Shown in pieces: positions 9,656 through 20,691 of a stretch of 64,000 nucleotides of DNA (positions within the stretch are counted from its first letter, which is position 1; every line of letters begins with the position of its first letter). Source of the stretch: Prorocentrum cordatum (taxonomy: Eukaryota > Sar > Dinophyceae > Prorocentrales > Prorocentraceae); contig CAUYUJ010000669.1 of NCBI GenBank assembly GCA_963575745.1, positions 732,501-796,500 on the forward strand, read 5' to 3'. A model generated the notes under the pieces. That model saw nothing but the letters and a program-made list of their open reading frames with translations, made no database searches and was not told the DNA's origin. The position numbers were made by a program, and so were the translations under genes.

Positions 9656-9949
9656 GGTCCGTCAGGGTGGGCATTTGATCTCAATCTTCCCCAACCTCCT
9701 TATCGCCCGCAGGGTGGGCGTATAGGTATAGCACGTATCTGCGACGTCATTGGATTCGAAGATTTGTGTTCATCGGTGTCAGACAGAGCCCCCCCCCTCA
9801 GTGCTGGAGGGAGCTCGGACGGAAGGGGGGAAAGGGCAAGGATGAGGACGGGGAGTGGGGAGGAGGAGGAGGAGGAGGAGGAGGAGGAGGAGGAGGAGGA
9901 GGAGCAGGAGCAGGAGGAGGAGGAAAGGACCCACGATCTATGTGACGTT
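9656..9949. repeat. Unique sequence with a (GGA)n tract
   Basis: Two GGTGGGCGT blocks near 9,668 and 9,711, then (GGA)n at 9,860-9,930. No gene seen. Confidence 0.7.
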
Positions 9950-10762
9950 CCCTAGCCAGTCTCTGCCCGTGGGTTCCAGGCTCCCTGATATTTCCTCCAT
10001 GTTCAGGCCTCAGGGGCCCCAAAAGTTACGACATTTACAGGTTTCCGATGACCCGCTCGGATTACAAACATGAGCGGCGGGCCCCATAAGGAGGGGGCTC
10101 CCGCCTGAGACTTCCTCGCAATTCACTCATAGACGAGGGCTCCTGCGTGATACTTCCTCCATCTTCAGGCCTCAGGGGGCCCAAAAGTGACGGCAGTTGC
10201 AGGTTTCCGATATCCCGCTCGGATTACAAACATGAGCTGCGGGCCCCATACGAAGGGGGCTCCCGCCAGAGACTTCCTCGCAATTCACTCACAGACGAGG
10301 CTCCCGCCTGAGACTTTCTCCATATTCAGGCCTCAGGGGGCCCAAACAATTACGACATTTACAGGTTTCCGATAACCCGCTCGGATTACAAACATGAGTT
10401 GCGGGCCCCATAGGACGGGGCTTCCGCCTGAGATTTCTTCGCAATTCGTTCACAGACGAGGCTCCCGCCGGAGCCTTCCTCCACATTCAAGTCTCAGGGA
10501 GCCCAGAAGTGACGACAGTTACAGATTGGCTCCCGCCTGAGACTTCCTCGCAGTTCACGTATAGACGAGGATCCGCCTGATACTTCCTCCATGCCCAGGC
10601 CCCTGGAGCCCAAACGTGACAACAGTTACAGGTTTCCGATGACCCGCTCGGGTTACAAACATGAGTTGCGGGCCCCATAGTGAGGGGGCTCCCGCTGGAG
10701 ATTTCCTCGCAATCCACTCACAGACGAGGCTCCCGCCTGAGACGATTGAGTGAGGCAGTGAA
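9950..10762 (-). repeat. 162-bp satellite S, four to five copies
   Basis: Units of about 161-162 bp carry ACAGGTTTCCGATGACCCGC, TCGGATTACAAACATGAG, GCGGGCCCCATA, GGGGGCTCCCGCC and GACTTCCTCGCAATTCACTC. The ACAAACATGAG block recurs near 10,065, 10,226 and 10,388, and again after a partial unit near 10,656. Diverged copies in the opposite orientation lie at 16,290-16,620 and 18,450-18,780. Confidence 0.85.
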
Positions 10763-10769
10763 TGAGTGA

Positions 10770-10945
10770 GTGAGTGAGTGAAGATGATATTGATGCTGCT
10801 TTTGCTGCTAATGATGATGATGACAGTGCTGCTGCTGATGATGAATATGATGATGATGATGATGATAATGCTGCTACTGCTGCTGATGATGATGCTGATG
10901 CTGCTGCTGATGATGATGATGATGCTGATGCTGATGATGATATGA

Positions 10946-11005
<60 letters not shown>

Positions 11006-11300
11006 ATCATGATGATGATGTTGATGCTGATGATGATGATGATGCTGTTGATGATGATGCTGATGCTGCTTCTGCTGATGCTGATGCTGCTAATGATGAT
11101 GATGATGATGATGCTGATGCTGATGCTGATGCTGATGCTGATGATGCTGATGCTGCTGCTGCTGATGATCATGATGATGATGATGATGATGATGATGATT
11201 ATGATTTTTATGATGATGATGCTGATGCTGATGATGATGATGATGATGATGATGGTGATGGTGATGGTGATGGTGATGATGATGATGATGATGATGATGA

Positions 11301-11391
<91 letters not shown>

Positions 11392-11395
11392 GAGT
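10770..11395. repeat. (GAT)n/(GCT)n microsatellite field
   Basis: Over 600 bp of GAT with interspersed GCT, GGT and GTT. The last 100 bp (11,298-11,391) is almost pure. It translates to poly-Asp, poly-Met or poly-Ile depending on frame, and is not a gene. Confidence 0.97.
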
Positions 11396-11570
11396 GTTAG
11401 TGACAGAATGGGCGGGTAGGTGGGTGAGTGAGTAGGTGAGTGCGTGAGTGAGTGATGGTGATGAGTGCGTGAATGAGTGTGTGAGTGGGTGAGTGGGTGG
11501 GTGAGTGAGTGAGTGAGTGAGTGTGAGTGATGACGTGTGTGAGTGGTTGAGTGAATGAGTGTGCGATTAG
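11396..11570. repeat. (GAGT)n field
   Basis: Tetranucleotide GTGA/GAGT repeats with GGGT variants; no coding content. Confidence 0.9.
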
Positions 11571-12290
11571 AGAAATGGAGAGGATGTTCTTTCCTGCGCG
11601 GGGGGGTGCAGAGAAAACAAGAACCCCACTTGGGATGTGGAGAGTACGGACAACGTGTAAAGCAACAACTTTTCTCGAGCGTCCCACCCTCCACGGGGGG
11701 AAGTGGCAATCGAACCCCGTCCGGAAGAAAACAGTCGTCGGGAGCCAGGAGACCGGCCACTCCTGCCGACGTCGCCATCCCGCCGATTACCCCTCGGCGA
11801 CCGCGGGCGCGCAGCATGCAATGGAGGGCAAGCCGCGAGCGCCGAGCGTGTGGCACTAGAAGGCAGGTGAAACAACAAACCGCTGAGCAACAACCCCGGA
11901 GGAGGAAGGACAAGGAGGAGACGGGGGAGGAGGTGGAAGGCCCGCTCACGGCCCCCAAGGCAGCAGGCGCGGCTGGGAGCGCCCCCACGCCCGGCCACCA
12001 GCATGCTGTTCGGCGTCGCACTGCTTGACGTCTCAGCGCAGTTCCGTGCCAGAATGCTCGCCATGCCACTCCGGCAGGTGGTAGCCGCAAGTCCCGGCGC
12101 TGGCGATGCTGCTGGCACAAGCGCTGGCTCCGATGCATAGCCACATAACCGTCCCGTGCATGAGGCTATCGGGCATCGGCTCGAACCAGTCACGGGCCCA
12201 CCAGGTCGCAGTTAGCTCGGGAACGTGCAGCACCTGCCACTCGCTCCGCAATTGGCGGCCTGGTCCGCTCGCACGTTCAAGAATGAGATG
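11571..12290. other. Unique segment, possible minus-strand exon
   Basis: No family recognised. On the minus strand, 12,251-12,033 encodes a protein-like stretch including WQVLHVPELTATWWARDWFE and MPDSLMHGTVMWLCIGAS, which reads better than the surrounding frames. It could be an exon of a minus-strand gene, but splice borders are not clear. The block ACGTGTAAAGCAACAACT at 11,653-11,670 is repeated exactly at 15,732 and 17,892. Confidence 0.3.
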
Positions 12291-14234
12291 GCGTCGATGA
12301 TGTCGTCGGTGCTGGCGTCGGTGCTGACGTCGGCGCTGGCGAAAGCGCTGGTGTTCCTGCTGGCGTCGGTGCTGCCGTGGTGCTCGTGTAGGCGCTGGCG
12401 ATGGTGCCGGCGTCGGCGCCGGCGGTTGGCCTGGCGTCGGTGTTGGCGGCTGTGCTGGGTGGTGCAGGCACTGGCGCGGGTGCTGGCACTAGTGTTGCCG
12501 TCAGTGCTGTTGCCGGCGCCGGCGCTGGTCCTGGCGTGGGCGCTGGCTGCTACGGAACTGGCGCCGGCGCTGGTGTATGCGCTGGCGTTGGTGCCGGTGT
12601 AGGCGCAGGCGGTGATGCCGGCGTCGATGCTGGCGTCGGCGCCAGCGTAGTAGGCGCCGGCGATAGTGCTGGCGTCGGTGTGGTGAAGATGTCGGTGCTG
12701 GTGCAGGCGCTGGCGCTGGTGCCGGCGAAGGTGCTGGCGTTGGTGCTGGCTTCGGAACAGGCGACGGCGTTAGTGACGGCGGGGGCGCAGGCGTTGACGT
12801 TGGCGTCGGAGCTGGCGTCGGCGCTGGCGTAGACGCCGGCGCTGGTGCTGGCTTCGGTGCTGGCGCTCGTGCTGGTGCAGGCGCAGCCGTTCGAGCCGGC
12901 GTTCGCTGATGCTGGCGCCGGTGCTGGCGTCGGTGCTGGCGTCGGTGCCGGCGTAGGCGCTGGCGTTGGGGCTGTCGGCCGTGCTGGCGTCGGTGCGGGT
13001 GAAGGCGCAGGCGCTTGTGGCGACGTAGGCGCTAGCCCTGGCGCTGGCGTCATGCTGTCATCGGCGCTGGTGTAGGCGATGGTGTTGGTGCTGGCGTAGG
13101 CGCAGGCGCTGATGCAGGCGTCGGTGCTGACGTTGGTGCTGCTGGCGTAGGCGCAGGCGTCGACGTTGGCGACGGCGCTGGCGCTGGCGCTGGCGTAAGC
13201 GCCGGCATTACTGCTGGCGTCGGTGCGGACGTGAGTGCCCCTGTATGTGCTGGCGTTGGTGCCCGCTAAGCGCCAGCGTTGGTGCTGTCACCGCTGCTGG
13301 CGTTGGCGCTGATGGACTTGCCGGGGAAGGCATGGGCGTGGATGCTGGCGTCGGTGGTGGCGCCAGTGCTCGTGGAAGCGCTGGCATCGGTGCCGGCGGA
13401 AGCGCCGGCGCTGGTGCTGGCGTCGCTGCTGGTGCCAGCGCTGGTGCAGGCGCCGGAGTGGGCCTGGCGCAGGCACAGATCTAGCGCAGCTGATGGCGCC
13501 GGTGCTGGCGTAAGTGCTGTCGGTATGGTGCTGGCGTCGGAGCTGGCGCCGGTGCCGGCGTAAGCGCTGTCGGTATGGTGCTGGCGTCGGTGCTGGCGCT
13601 GGTGCGGGTGTCGGCGCTGGCCTCTGGCCGCTGCGTGGCCAGCCGAGTGAACGTCACCGCTGCGTGGCCAGCCGAGTAAACGTCACCGCATCCGGGCCGT
13701 CCGAGCACAAGGCGCCGCATTACGGCTGGCCGGCCGAGTAGGCGTCACCGCCCCCAGGCTGCCCGAAGAACCATTGCATTATTGGCGTAGGCGCCGGTGT
13801 AGATCCTGACGTCGGTGCTAGCGTTGGCGGTGTAGATGCAGGCGTCGGTGCTGGCGTCGGTGCTAGGCGTCGGTGTAGCTACTTGCGCCAGTGTAGATGC
13901 TGGCGTCAGCGCTGGTGTAGGCGCTGGCGTTTGTGCTGGCCTAGGCGGAGGCGTTGGTGCCAGCGTCGGTGCTGGCGTCGGCGTCGATGCCATGGCGGCG
14001 GTGCAAGGGTAGGCGCCGGCGTTGGTGCCGGCGTAGGCGCAGGCGCTGGTGCCGTCGTCGAGTCTGGTGACGGCGCTGGTGGAGGGGCTGGGGTTGGAAT
14101 TCGGGCGTCGGCGCTGGCGTTGGCGTAGGCAGCGGTAATGCTGGCGTCGGTGCTAGCGCCGGTGCTGGTGTCAGCGCTGGCGCTGGTGCAAGCGTAGGCG
14201 CTGGCGGCGGTGATGGCGTCAGTGCTGGCGTCGA
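12291..14234. repeat. Degenerate GGYGYTGGCGTC minisatellite field
   Basis: Nearly 2 kb of variants of GGCGCTGGTGCTGGCGTC with a basic 6-nt period, occasionally broken by short unique inserts (13,620-13,790). In translation it yields Ala-Gly/Val repeats on plus and Ala-Pro-Thr repeats on minus. I treat it as a tandem repeat. Confidence 0.9.
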
Positions 14235-14483
14235 CGCTGGTACAGGCGCTGAAGCACCACGCGTCCGCGCCTGCTGCAGGCCCCGCCAGCTCGCGCTCCA
14301 GCGCGTCACGTTGGCCACCAGCACCGTGACCCGCCGCTGCGCTGGCGGGGGCCCTGGGTGGGACGCCTCGCCCACGCGGACGCCTCGGTACGGCCACCCG
14401 CTCCATCGCGCAGCCGGCAGCCCGCGCGCAGCTTCAGCAGCACAGGGCCCCCCCCCAGCGCGTGGCGCCACCTCCCCTTCCAA
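14235..14483 (-). pseudogene. LINE-type ORF2, start of the endonuclease domain, truncated
   Basis: The minus-strand frame from 14,483 holds PYRGVRVGEASHPGPPPAQR followed by VTVLVANVTRWSASWRGLQQ. Known of the family: non-LTR retrotransposons of dinoflagellates begin their exonuclease-endonuclease-phosphatase domain with a GEASHPGP linker and a beta strand ending in AN(V/I)T, the first metal-binding strand. Seen here: only this start. The catalytic Glu, His and Asp motifs expected downstream are absent because the frame runs straight into the Ala-Pro-coding minisatellite at 14,234. Truncation by array expansion or insertion is inferred. The Met at 14,483 may not be the true start. Confidence 0.6.
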
Positions 14484-14690
14484 GGCGCACTTCCCCTTCC
14501 AATGTGTCCCGCCGCCCTTGGAGGACGGGGGCGGGACTCCGAGATCCTCAGGGCAGGCCGAGATCCTCAGGGCAGGCGCCTCACGCGGGGCCGAGGGGGG
14601 GCTGGGGCTCCACCGTCGAGAAGCCCGGCGGCGCGTGCGGCGCCAGCCACGCCGCAGGTGGGAAGACGGCCCGGGGCTCCATCTTCCCAG
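14484..14690. other. GC-rich unique sequence
   Basis: It carries a 15-bp local doublet (GAGATCCTCAGGGCAGG twice at 14,550-14,577) and otherwise no recognised feature. It abuts the left edge of the 2,160-bp duplication. Confidence 0.4.
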
Positions 14691-14751
14691 CTGCCGCCGC
14701 TGTGGGGCACCGGCGCCCGCGCCGGCGGCCCAGGAATCAAGCCAGCATAGG

Positions 14752-14779
14752 GAGGTATTTATTTAATCATAAATACCTC
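14752..14779. repeat. Perfect 11-bp hairpin
   Basis: GAGGTATTTAT, loop TTAATC, ATAAATACCTC. An AT-rich inverted repeat in very GC-rich surroundings; duplicated at 16,912-16,939. It could be an element end or a cruciform; function unknown. Confidence 0.85.
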
Positions 14780-15089
14780 GAGTCTCGGGCCGCGCCAGCG
14801 GCGCTCTCTGGGCCCGCGTCCGCGGCCGCGGCCCCGGCGGCGGCGGCGGCCTCGGCAGCCTTGGCAGCGGCCGCGCGTGGCGGCCCCGGCGGCGGCCCCC
14901 CCAGGGGCCCGGGCGGCGGCTCCGGCGGCCCTGGCGACGGCCTGCGAAGCCCCGGCGGCGGCCCTGGGGGCCCTGGCGGCGGCCCCCGCGACCGGGTGAC
15001 ACCAGGTGTCACCCCGGCGGCCGGCAGAGTACACGTCACCGCGCACAGGCTGGCGGAGAAACCGTCGTTGCACTTCCAGCGGACTTAGG

Positions 15090-15735
15090 CGCCGGTGCTG
15101 ATGCTGGCAGCGGTGCTTGCGGCAACGACGGTGGAGGCGCTGGCGTGCTCGCTGGCGTAGCCTGAAGCGTTGGTACTGACGCCTTTTGCCCGCGTCGGTG
15201 CTGGCGCTGGTGCAAGCGTGGGCGCTGGCGTTGGTGCAGGCATGGGCGCAGGCGTTGGTGCCGGCGTCGGTAGTTACTGGCGCTGGTGCTGGCGCAGGCG
15301 CTGGCGATGGTGCGGCGTTGATTCTGGCGCCGGTGCTGGCGGCATCGGCGAAGGCGCCAGCTGTCAAGCTGGCGTCGGAGCTAGCGCCGGTGCTGGTGTA
15401 GGCGCCGGCGCTGGTGCAAGCAGAGCCGCTGCCGGTGGTGCTGTCGTCGGTACTGGCGTCGGCACTGGTAGAGGCGTTGGCGTTAGTGCCAGCGCAATCG
15501 CAGGCGTGGATGCTGGCGTCAGTGCTGGCGTCGGTGCTGGCGCAGGCGCCAGCGCTGCGCGTCGGCGCAAGAGTCGGCGCTGGCGTCTGTTCTGGCGTCG
15601 GTGCTGTTGCAAGCGCTGGCGCCAGTGCTGGCGTAGGCGTAGGTGCTGGCGTCGATGCTGGCGTCGGCGCTTACATGCTAGCGTCGGTGGTGCCGGCGTC
15701 GGCGTCGGCGCTGGCGTCGGTGATGTCCGTGACGT
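15090..15735. repeat. GGYGYT minisatellite inside duplication copy 1
   Basis: The same degenerate hexamer-based sequence as 12,291-14,234, ending just before ACGTGTAAAGCAACAACT. The identical copy is at 17,250-17,895. Confidence 0.9.
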
Positions 15736-16289
15736 GTAAAGCAACAACTGAGGGTGGACGACCCCCCACCCTATAGCAAATCTTTTCAGATTCGTTGTTT
15801 TCCTCTTTCTTTCCTTTTAGTTATTGACCTGTGTTGGCGAGTGTATGCGCCCAACTGATTCTTTGATATGAATGACTTTCTGCATTGTACAGCCAATATC
15901 CTTGGTTGCCACAGTGCGAGGCTGAAGTGCATCGGTGGTCGGTCGGACCCTGGGCAGCCCGCGCCTCGCGTCCTGGAGTGATGCGTCTTCGCCGCCTGGC
16001 AGTGCACGAATCTAGATGATACGTTGCCAGGAGTTTGCGCATCAGTATTCCCCTCCTCCTGCTTCCTCCTCCAACCGAGTCCGGGGCCAGTGCAGAGAGA
16101 GAGAGAGAGAGCGGCCATTTACAAAAGTCATTTCTCGCAAGGCAGCTTGTCTATGCGGCCGATCGCTCCAGTTCATTTCATGCGCGCGGCACTTGTGGTA
16201 GCCCAGTGACCTCACCAGTGCGTCGCCGAGTCTGTCATCGTGCTGCTGCGTCCGCTTCCCCCTCCCCTCCAAACCTGCGCCGGTAATAG

Positions 16290-16620
16290 AAACAATCTGA
16301 GGCGGCCATCGGAAAAACAACGAATTGTCGTCACCCCTGGACTCCCAAGACAAAAAAATCGAAGAAGTCTCGGGCAGGAATCTCGTTTGTAAGTACATCG
16401 CGAGGAAGTCTAAAGCGGGAGCCCCTTCTGGCGCCCGCACTTTATGTTGCCAATCCGAGGCGGCCATCGGTGAACTTGTAGTCGTCACTTTCGGACCCCC
16501 AGGGCTTGAATATTGCGGAGGTTAGTCGAGCGGGAGTCGGGAGCCCCGTCTGTCAATGAGACGCAAGAAGGCCTCGAACGGGACCCCCTTTGTGGGGCCC
16601 GCGCTTCATGTTAGTAACCC
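16290..16620 (+). repeat. Satellite S, diverged copy in opposite orientation
   Basis: Contains ATCGCGAGGAAGTCTAAAGC, GGGAGCCCCTTCTGGCGCCC and CCAATCCGAGGCGGCCATCG, the reverse-complement order of the 9,950-10,762 units. Conceptual translations of the two also align (VCKYIARKSKAGAPS here, VCEWIARKSPAGAPS there). That may reflect a former coding sequence or simply DNA homology. Confidence 0.65.
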
Positions 16621-16850
16621 GAGGCGGCGATCTTGAATCAAACGCGCAAGCGTCGGCAAGGACCAGGGGAGACCAGGCAGGAAGAGAGTCTCCGTCGTCA
16701 CAAGGACGACGATGATTCGATGATTACTGTCAGATCAGATTGGAAGAACACCATGTTGAGCCGTACCGTCGGAACAATTCTGTCTTCAGAGGTATGGCCT
16801 GTAGGGGTGGGTATCACGCGTGACTGCCCTTTCCGTGGGGCGCCCCCGTG

Positions 16851-19010
16851 CTGCCGCCGCTGTGGGGCACCGGCGCCCGCGCCGGCGGCCCAGGAATCAA
16901 GCCAGCATAGGGAGGTATTTATTTAATCATAAATACCTCGAGTCTCGGGCCGCGCCAGCGGCGCTCTCTGGGCCCGCGTCCGCGGCCGCGGCCCCGGCGG
17001 CGGCGGCGGCCTCGGCAGCCTTGGCAGCGGCCGCGCGTGGCGGCCCCGGCGGCGGCCCCCCCAGGGGCCCGGGCGGCGGCTCCGGCGGCCCTGGCGACGG
17101 CCTGCGAAGCCCCGGCGGCGGCCCTGGGGGCCCTGGCGGCGGCCCCCGCGACCGGGTGACACCAGGTGTCACCCCGGCGGCCGGCAGAGTACACGTCACC
17201 GCGCACAGGCTGGCGGAGAAACCGTCGTTGCACTTCCAGCGGACTTAGGCGCCGGTGCTGATGCTGGCAGCGGTGCTTGCGGCAACGACGGTGGAGGCGC
17301 TGGCGTGCTCGCTGGCGTAGCCTGAAGCGTTGGTACTGACGCCTTTTGCCCGCGTCGGTGCTGGCGCTGGTGCAAGCGTGGGCGCTGGCGTTGGTGCAGG
17401 CATGGGCGCAGGCGTTGGTGCCGGCGTCGGTAGTTACTGGCGCTGGTGCTGGCGCAGGCGCTGGCGATGGTGCGGCGTTGATTCTGGCGCCGGTGCTGGC
17501 GGCATCGGCGAAGGCGCCAGCTGTCAAGCTGGCGTCGGAGCTAGCGCCGGTGCTGGTGTAGGCGCCGGCGCTGGTGCAAGCAGAGCCGCTGCCGGTGGTG
17601 CTGTCGTCGGTACTGGCGTCGGCACTGGTAGAGGCGTTGGCGTTAGTGCCAGCGCAATCGCAGGCGTGGATGCTGGCGTCAGTGCTGGCGTCGGTGCTGG
17701 CGCAGGCGCCAGCGCTGCGCGTCGGCGCAAGAGTCGGCGCTGGCGTCTGTTCTGGCGTCGGTGCTGTTGCAAGCGCTGGCGCCAGTGCTGGCGTAGGCGT
17801 AGGTGCTGGCGTCGATGCTGGCGTCGGCGCTTACATGCTAGCGTCGGTGGTGCCGGCGTCGGCGTCGGCGCTGGCGTCGGTGATGTCCGTGACGTGTAAA
17901 GCAACAACTGAGGGTGGACGACCCCCCACCCTATAGCAAATCTTTTCAGATTCGTTGTTTTCCTCTTTCTTTCCTTTTAGTTATTGACCTGTGTTGGCGA
18001 GTGTATGCGCCCAACTGATTCTTTGATATGAATGACTTTCTGCATTGTACAGCCAATATCCTTGGTTGCCACAGTGCGAGGCTGAAGTGCATCGGTGGTC
18101 GGTCGGACCCTGGGCAGCCCGCGCCTCGCGTCCTGGAGTGATGCGTCTTCGCCGCCTGGCAGTGCACGAATCTAGATGATACGTTGCCAGGAGTTTGCGC
18201 ATCAGTATTCCCCTCCTCCTGCTTCCTCCTCCAACCGAGTCCGGGGCCAGTGCAGAGAGAGAGAGAGAGAGCGGCCATTTACAAAAGTCATTTCTCGCAA
18301 GGCAGCTTGTCTATGCGGCCGATCGCTCCAGTTCATTTCATGCGCGCGGCACTTGTGGTAGCCCAGTGACCTCACCAGTGCGTCGCCGAGTCTGTCATCG
18401 TGCTGCTGCGTCCGCTTCCCCCTCCCCTCCAAACCTGCGCCGGTAATAGAAACAATCTGAGGCGGCCATCGGAAAAACAACGAATTGTCGTCACCCCTGG
18501 ACTCCCAAGACAAAAAAATCGAAGAAGTCTCGGGCAGGAATCTCGTTTGTAAGTACATCGCGAGGAAGTCTAAAGCGGGAGCCCCTTCTGGCGCCCGCAC
18601 TTTATGTTGCCAATCCGAGGCGGCCATCGGTGAACTTGTAGTCGTCACTTTCGGACCCCCAGGGCTTGAATATTGCGGAGGTTAGTCGAGCGGGAGTCGG
18701 GAGCCCCGTCTGTCAATGAGACGCAAGAAGGCCTCGAACGGGACCCCCTTTGTGGGGCCCGCGCTTCATGTTAGTAACCCGAGGCGGCGATCTTGAATCA
18801 AACGCGCAAGCGTCGGCAAGGACCAGGGGAGACCAGGCAGGAAGAGAGTCTCCGTCGTCACAAGGACGACGATGATTCGATGATTACTGTCAGATCAGAT
18901 TGGAAGAACACCATGTTGAGCCGTACCGTCGGAACAATTCTGTCTTCAGAGGTATGGCCTGTAGGGGTGGGTATCACGCGTGACTGCCCTTTCCGTGGGG
19001 CGCCCCCGTG
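16851..19010 (+). repeat. 2,160-bp tandem duplication, copy 2
   Basis: Identical to 14,691-16,850 as far as can be read. After it the sequence leaves the repeat at GAGAAGCGGG. No visible differences means a very recent duplication, ongoing conversion, or an assembly duplication. Confidence 0.95.
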
Positions 19011-19017
19011 GAGAAGC

Positions 19018-19200
19018 GGGGGGCGCGAGGTGCCGAATGCGCCAGCCTCATTTCGCTCGGCATCGTTCAGACGTGCGCATTCCCTCTCGGCGGGGACTAT
19101 CGGGGAGCATTTTGGGCCATCTTCCGAGGGGACACAATGCGCGGCACCGAAACACGCACGGGAAATGGACGTCCGAGCGATGGGCAGTTCTTTTCCCGGC
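19018..19200 (+). repeat. Dispersed repeat R, copy 1
   Basis: Shares CACGGGAAATGGACGTCC, GAGCGATGG and a GGGGAGCATTTTGGGCC stretch, in the same order, with 39,488-39,665. About 170 bp, diverged. No coding role apparent. Confidence 0.65.
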
Positions 19201-19654
19201 GGCGATGTCGCCGAGAGCGCGCCAGCGTCGAGGGCGTTGAGAATGGCCCGCCTGCCCTGCCCAAGCCTCGGCTTCGCGCGTGCGCGGCCGCGCGCCACGC
19301 CGAGGTCAGGAGATGCTGCTGCGAGACAGGCTCGCCCTCTCGCGCGCCCCGCCGCCACTCCCCGCGCGGCAGAGTAGTGAGCGAAAAGGCGGAGATCGAC
19401 GACGAAAACGAAGGCGACGACGCTGGCGGTGACGAAAAACACGAGCACGACGAGGAGCACGACGACGACGACGGCGACGACGTTGACGATCAACATGACG
19501 ACTGCGATGGCGACGACGCCGACGAGCTGCGCGACGACGGCGAACAGGTCAGCCTCGGCCGACAGGCGACCAACAGCGGCCGACGGGGACGATGCCGCTG
19601 TCGGCTCCGCCCAGGGGGCGTCAGCCGACTGCCTCACCCGAGCCAGGCCGGCTG
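19201..19654. other. Unique, GAC-rich, no gene recognised
   Basis: 19,395-19,550 is rich in GACGAC and translates as Asp/Glu repeats. The last part (19,575-19,655) has an inverted relative at 29,470-29,560 (CCGGCCTGGCTCGGG there and here in complement). Confidence 0.4.
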
Positions 19655-19681
19655 TATGTGTGTGTGTGTGTGTGCGTGAGT

Positions 19682-19719
<38 letters not shown>

Positions 19720-19724
19720 GTGTG

Positions 19725-19796
<72 letters not shown>

Positions 19797-19868
19797 TATG
19801 TGTGTGTGTGTGCGTTTGTGTGTGCGTGTGTGTGCGTGTGTGTGCGTGTGTGTGCGTGTGTGTGCGTG

Positions 19869-19954
<86 letters not shown>

Positions 19955-20068
19955 CGTGCGTGTGTGTGTGTGTGTGGGTGTGTGTGTGTGTGTGTGTGGG
20001 GGGGGGGGGGGGCGTGCGTGCGTGCGTGCGTGTGTGCGTGCGTGGGTGGTTGTGTGTGTGTGTGTTTC
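19655..20068. repeat. (TG)n with (GTGC)n tract
   Basis: TG dinucleotides with blocks of GTGC (19,738-19,796) and a run of about 15 G near 19,999. The Cys-Val translations are artefacts. Confidence 0.97.
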
Positions 20069-20619
20069 CAGCGTGCCGCCCCGCCTCGCCAGCCTTCGCG
20101 GCTCTGCAGCCTGCGACGTTTGCGGCTCGGCGACGCCTTCGCTGTCAGACCTGCCACGGCCTCCTTGCCTCCCACTCTGCTTCTCTGCGGTCGGCCTCGG
20201 TCTTCTTGTCGGTCCAGTCTGCTTGCTCGCACCCCCCTCAGTCCCAGTTGGCTTATTGCGCCTTCCACCTCACCGTGGTTTCGTCCTGCACCGACCGCCC
20301 GGCCATCCAGCCCTGGTTGGCTATGGCGGCCGCTGGTGGACCTTAGTGGTCTCTGCGGGCTCGGGCGGGCTTAGTCGCGCGCGCGGGGCTGCTGCTTTTC
20401 GACCTTGCACTCCCTGTCGCTGCACGCAGGGCCGCGACGCCAAACAAAAAGCGTGTGTGTACGTGTTCCCGCTGGACAGAATGCCCCACTACCCCCCTTG
20501 CCCCGGCACTGCCCCGTGAGGGTCTGGCAACCTTTTGCTGCTCAGCCGGCGCGCGTCTGCGCGCGCCCGCTGGACCGACGGTCGCCCTGCGGTTTGGCCG
20601 GATTTCGACGCTCGAATAT
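20069..20619. other. Unique sequence left of the Copia element
   Basis: No gene recognised. GGGCCGCGACGCCAAACAAA followed by a GTGTGT stretch near 20,430 resembles GGCCGCGATGTCAAAAAAGG followed by GTGTGT at 29,341, on the other side of the element. Confidence 0.4.
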
Positions 20620-20651
<32 letters not shown>

Positions 20652-20691
20652 TGTATGTATGTATGTATGTATGTATGTATGTATGTATGTA
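20620..20691. repeat. (TATG)n microsatellite abutting the 5' LTR
   Basis: About 17 perfect TATG/GTAT units ending directly at the TG of the LTR. A second TATG tract lies just beyond the 3' LTR (29,047). Confidence 0.97.

Larger units (their letters stand above)
14691..16850 (+). repeat. 2,160-bp tandem duplication, copy 1
   Basis: Every line compared between this segment and 16,851-19,010 is identical at an offset of exactly 2,160. It begins CTGCCGCCGC and ends CGCCCCCGTG. Contents: a hairpin (14,752), a GC-rich GGCGGC stretch (14,800-15,000), a GGYGYT minisatellite (15,090-15,735), unique sequence, a short GA tract (16,095) and inverted satellite S (16,290-16,620). No gene recognised. Confidence 0.95.

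Noticed and set aside
10774-11419. Poly-Asp, poly-Met and poly-Ser/Ile frames
   Set aside because: Direct translation of GAT repeats; no flanking coding sequence.
19429-20519. Cys-Val-rich frames of about 280-300 codons
   Set aside because: Translation of TG/GTGC repeats; the opposite strand gives His-Thr repeats of the same length.
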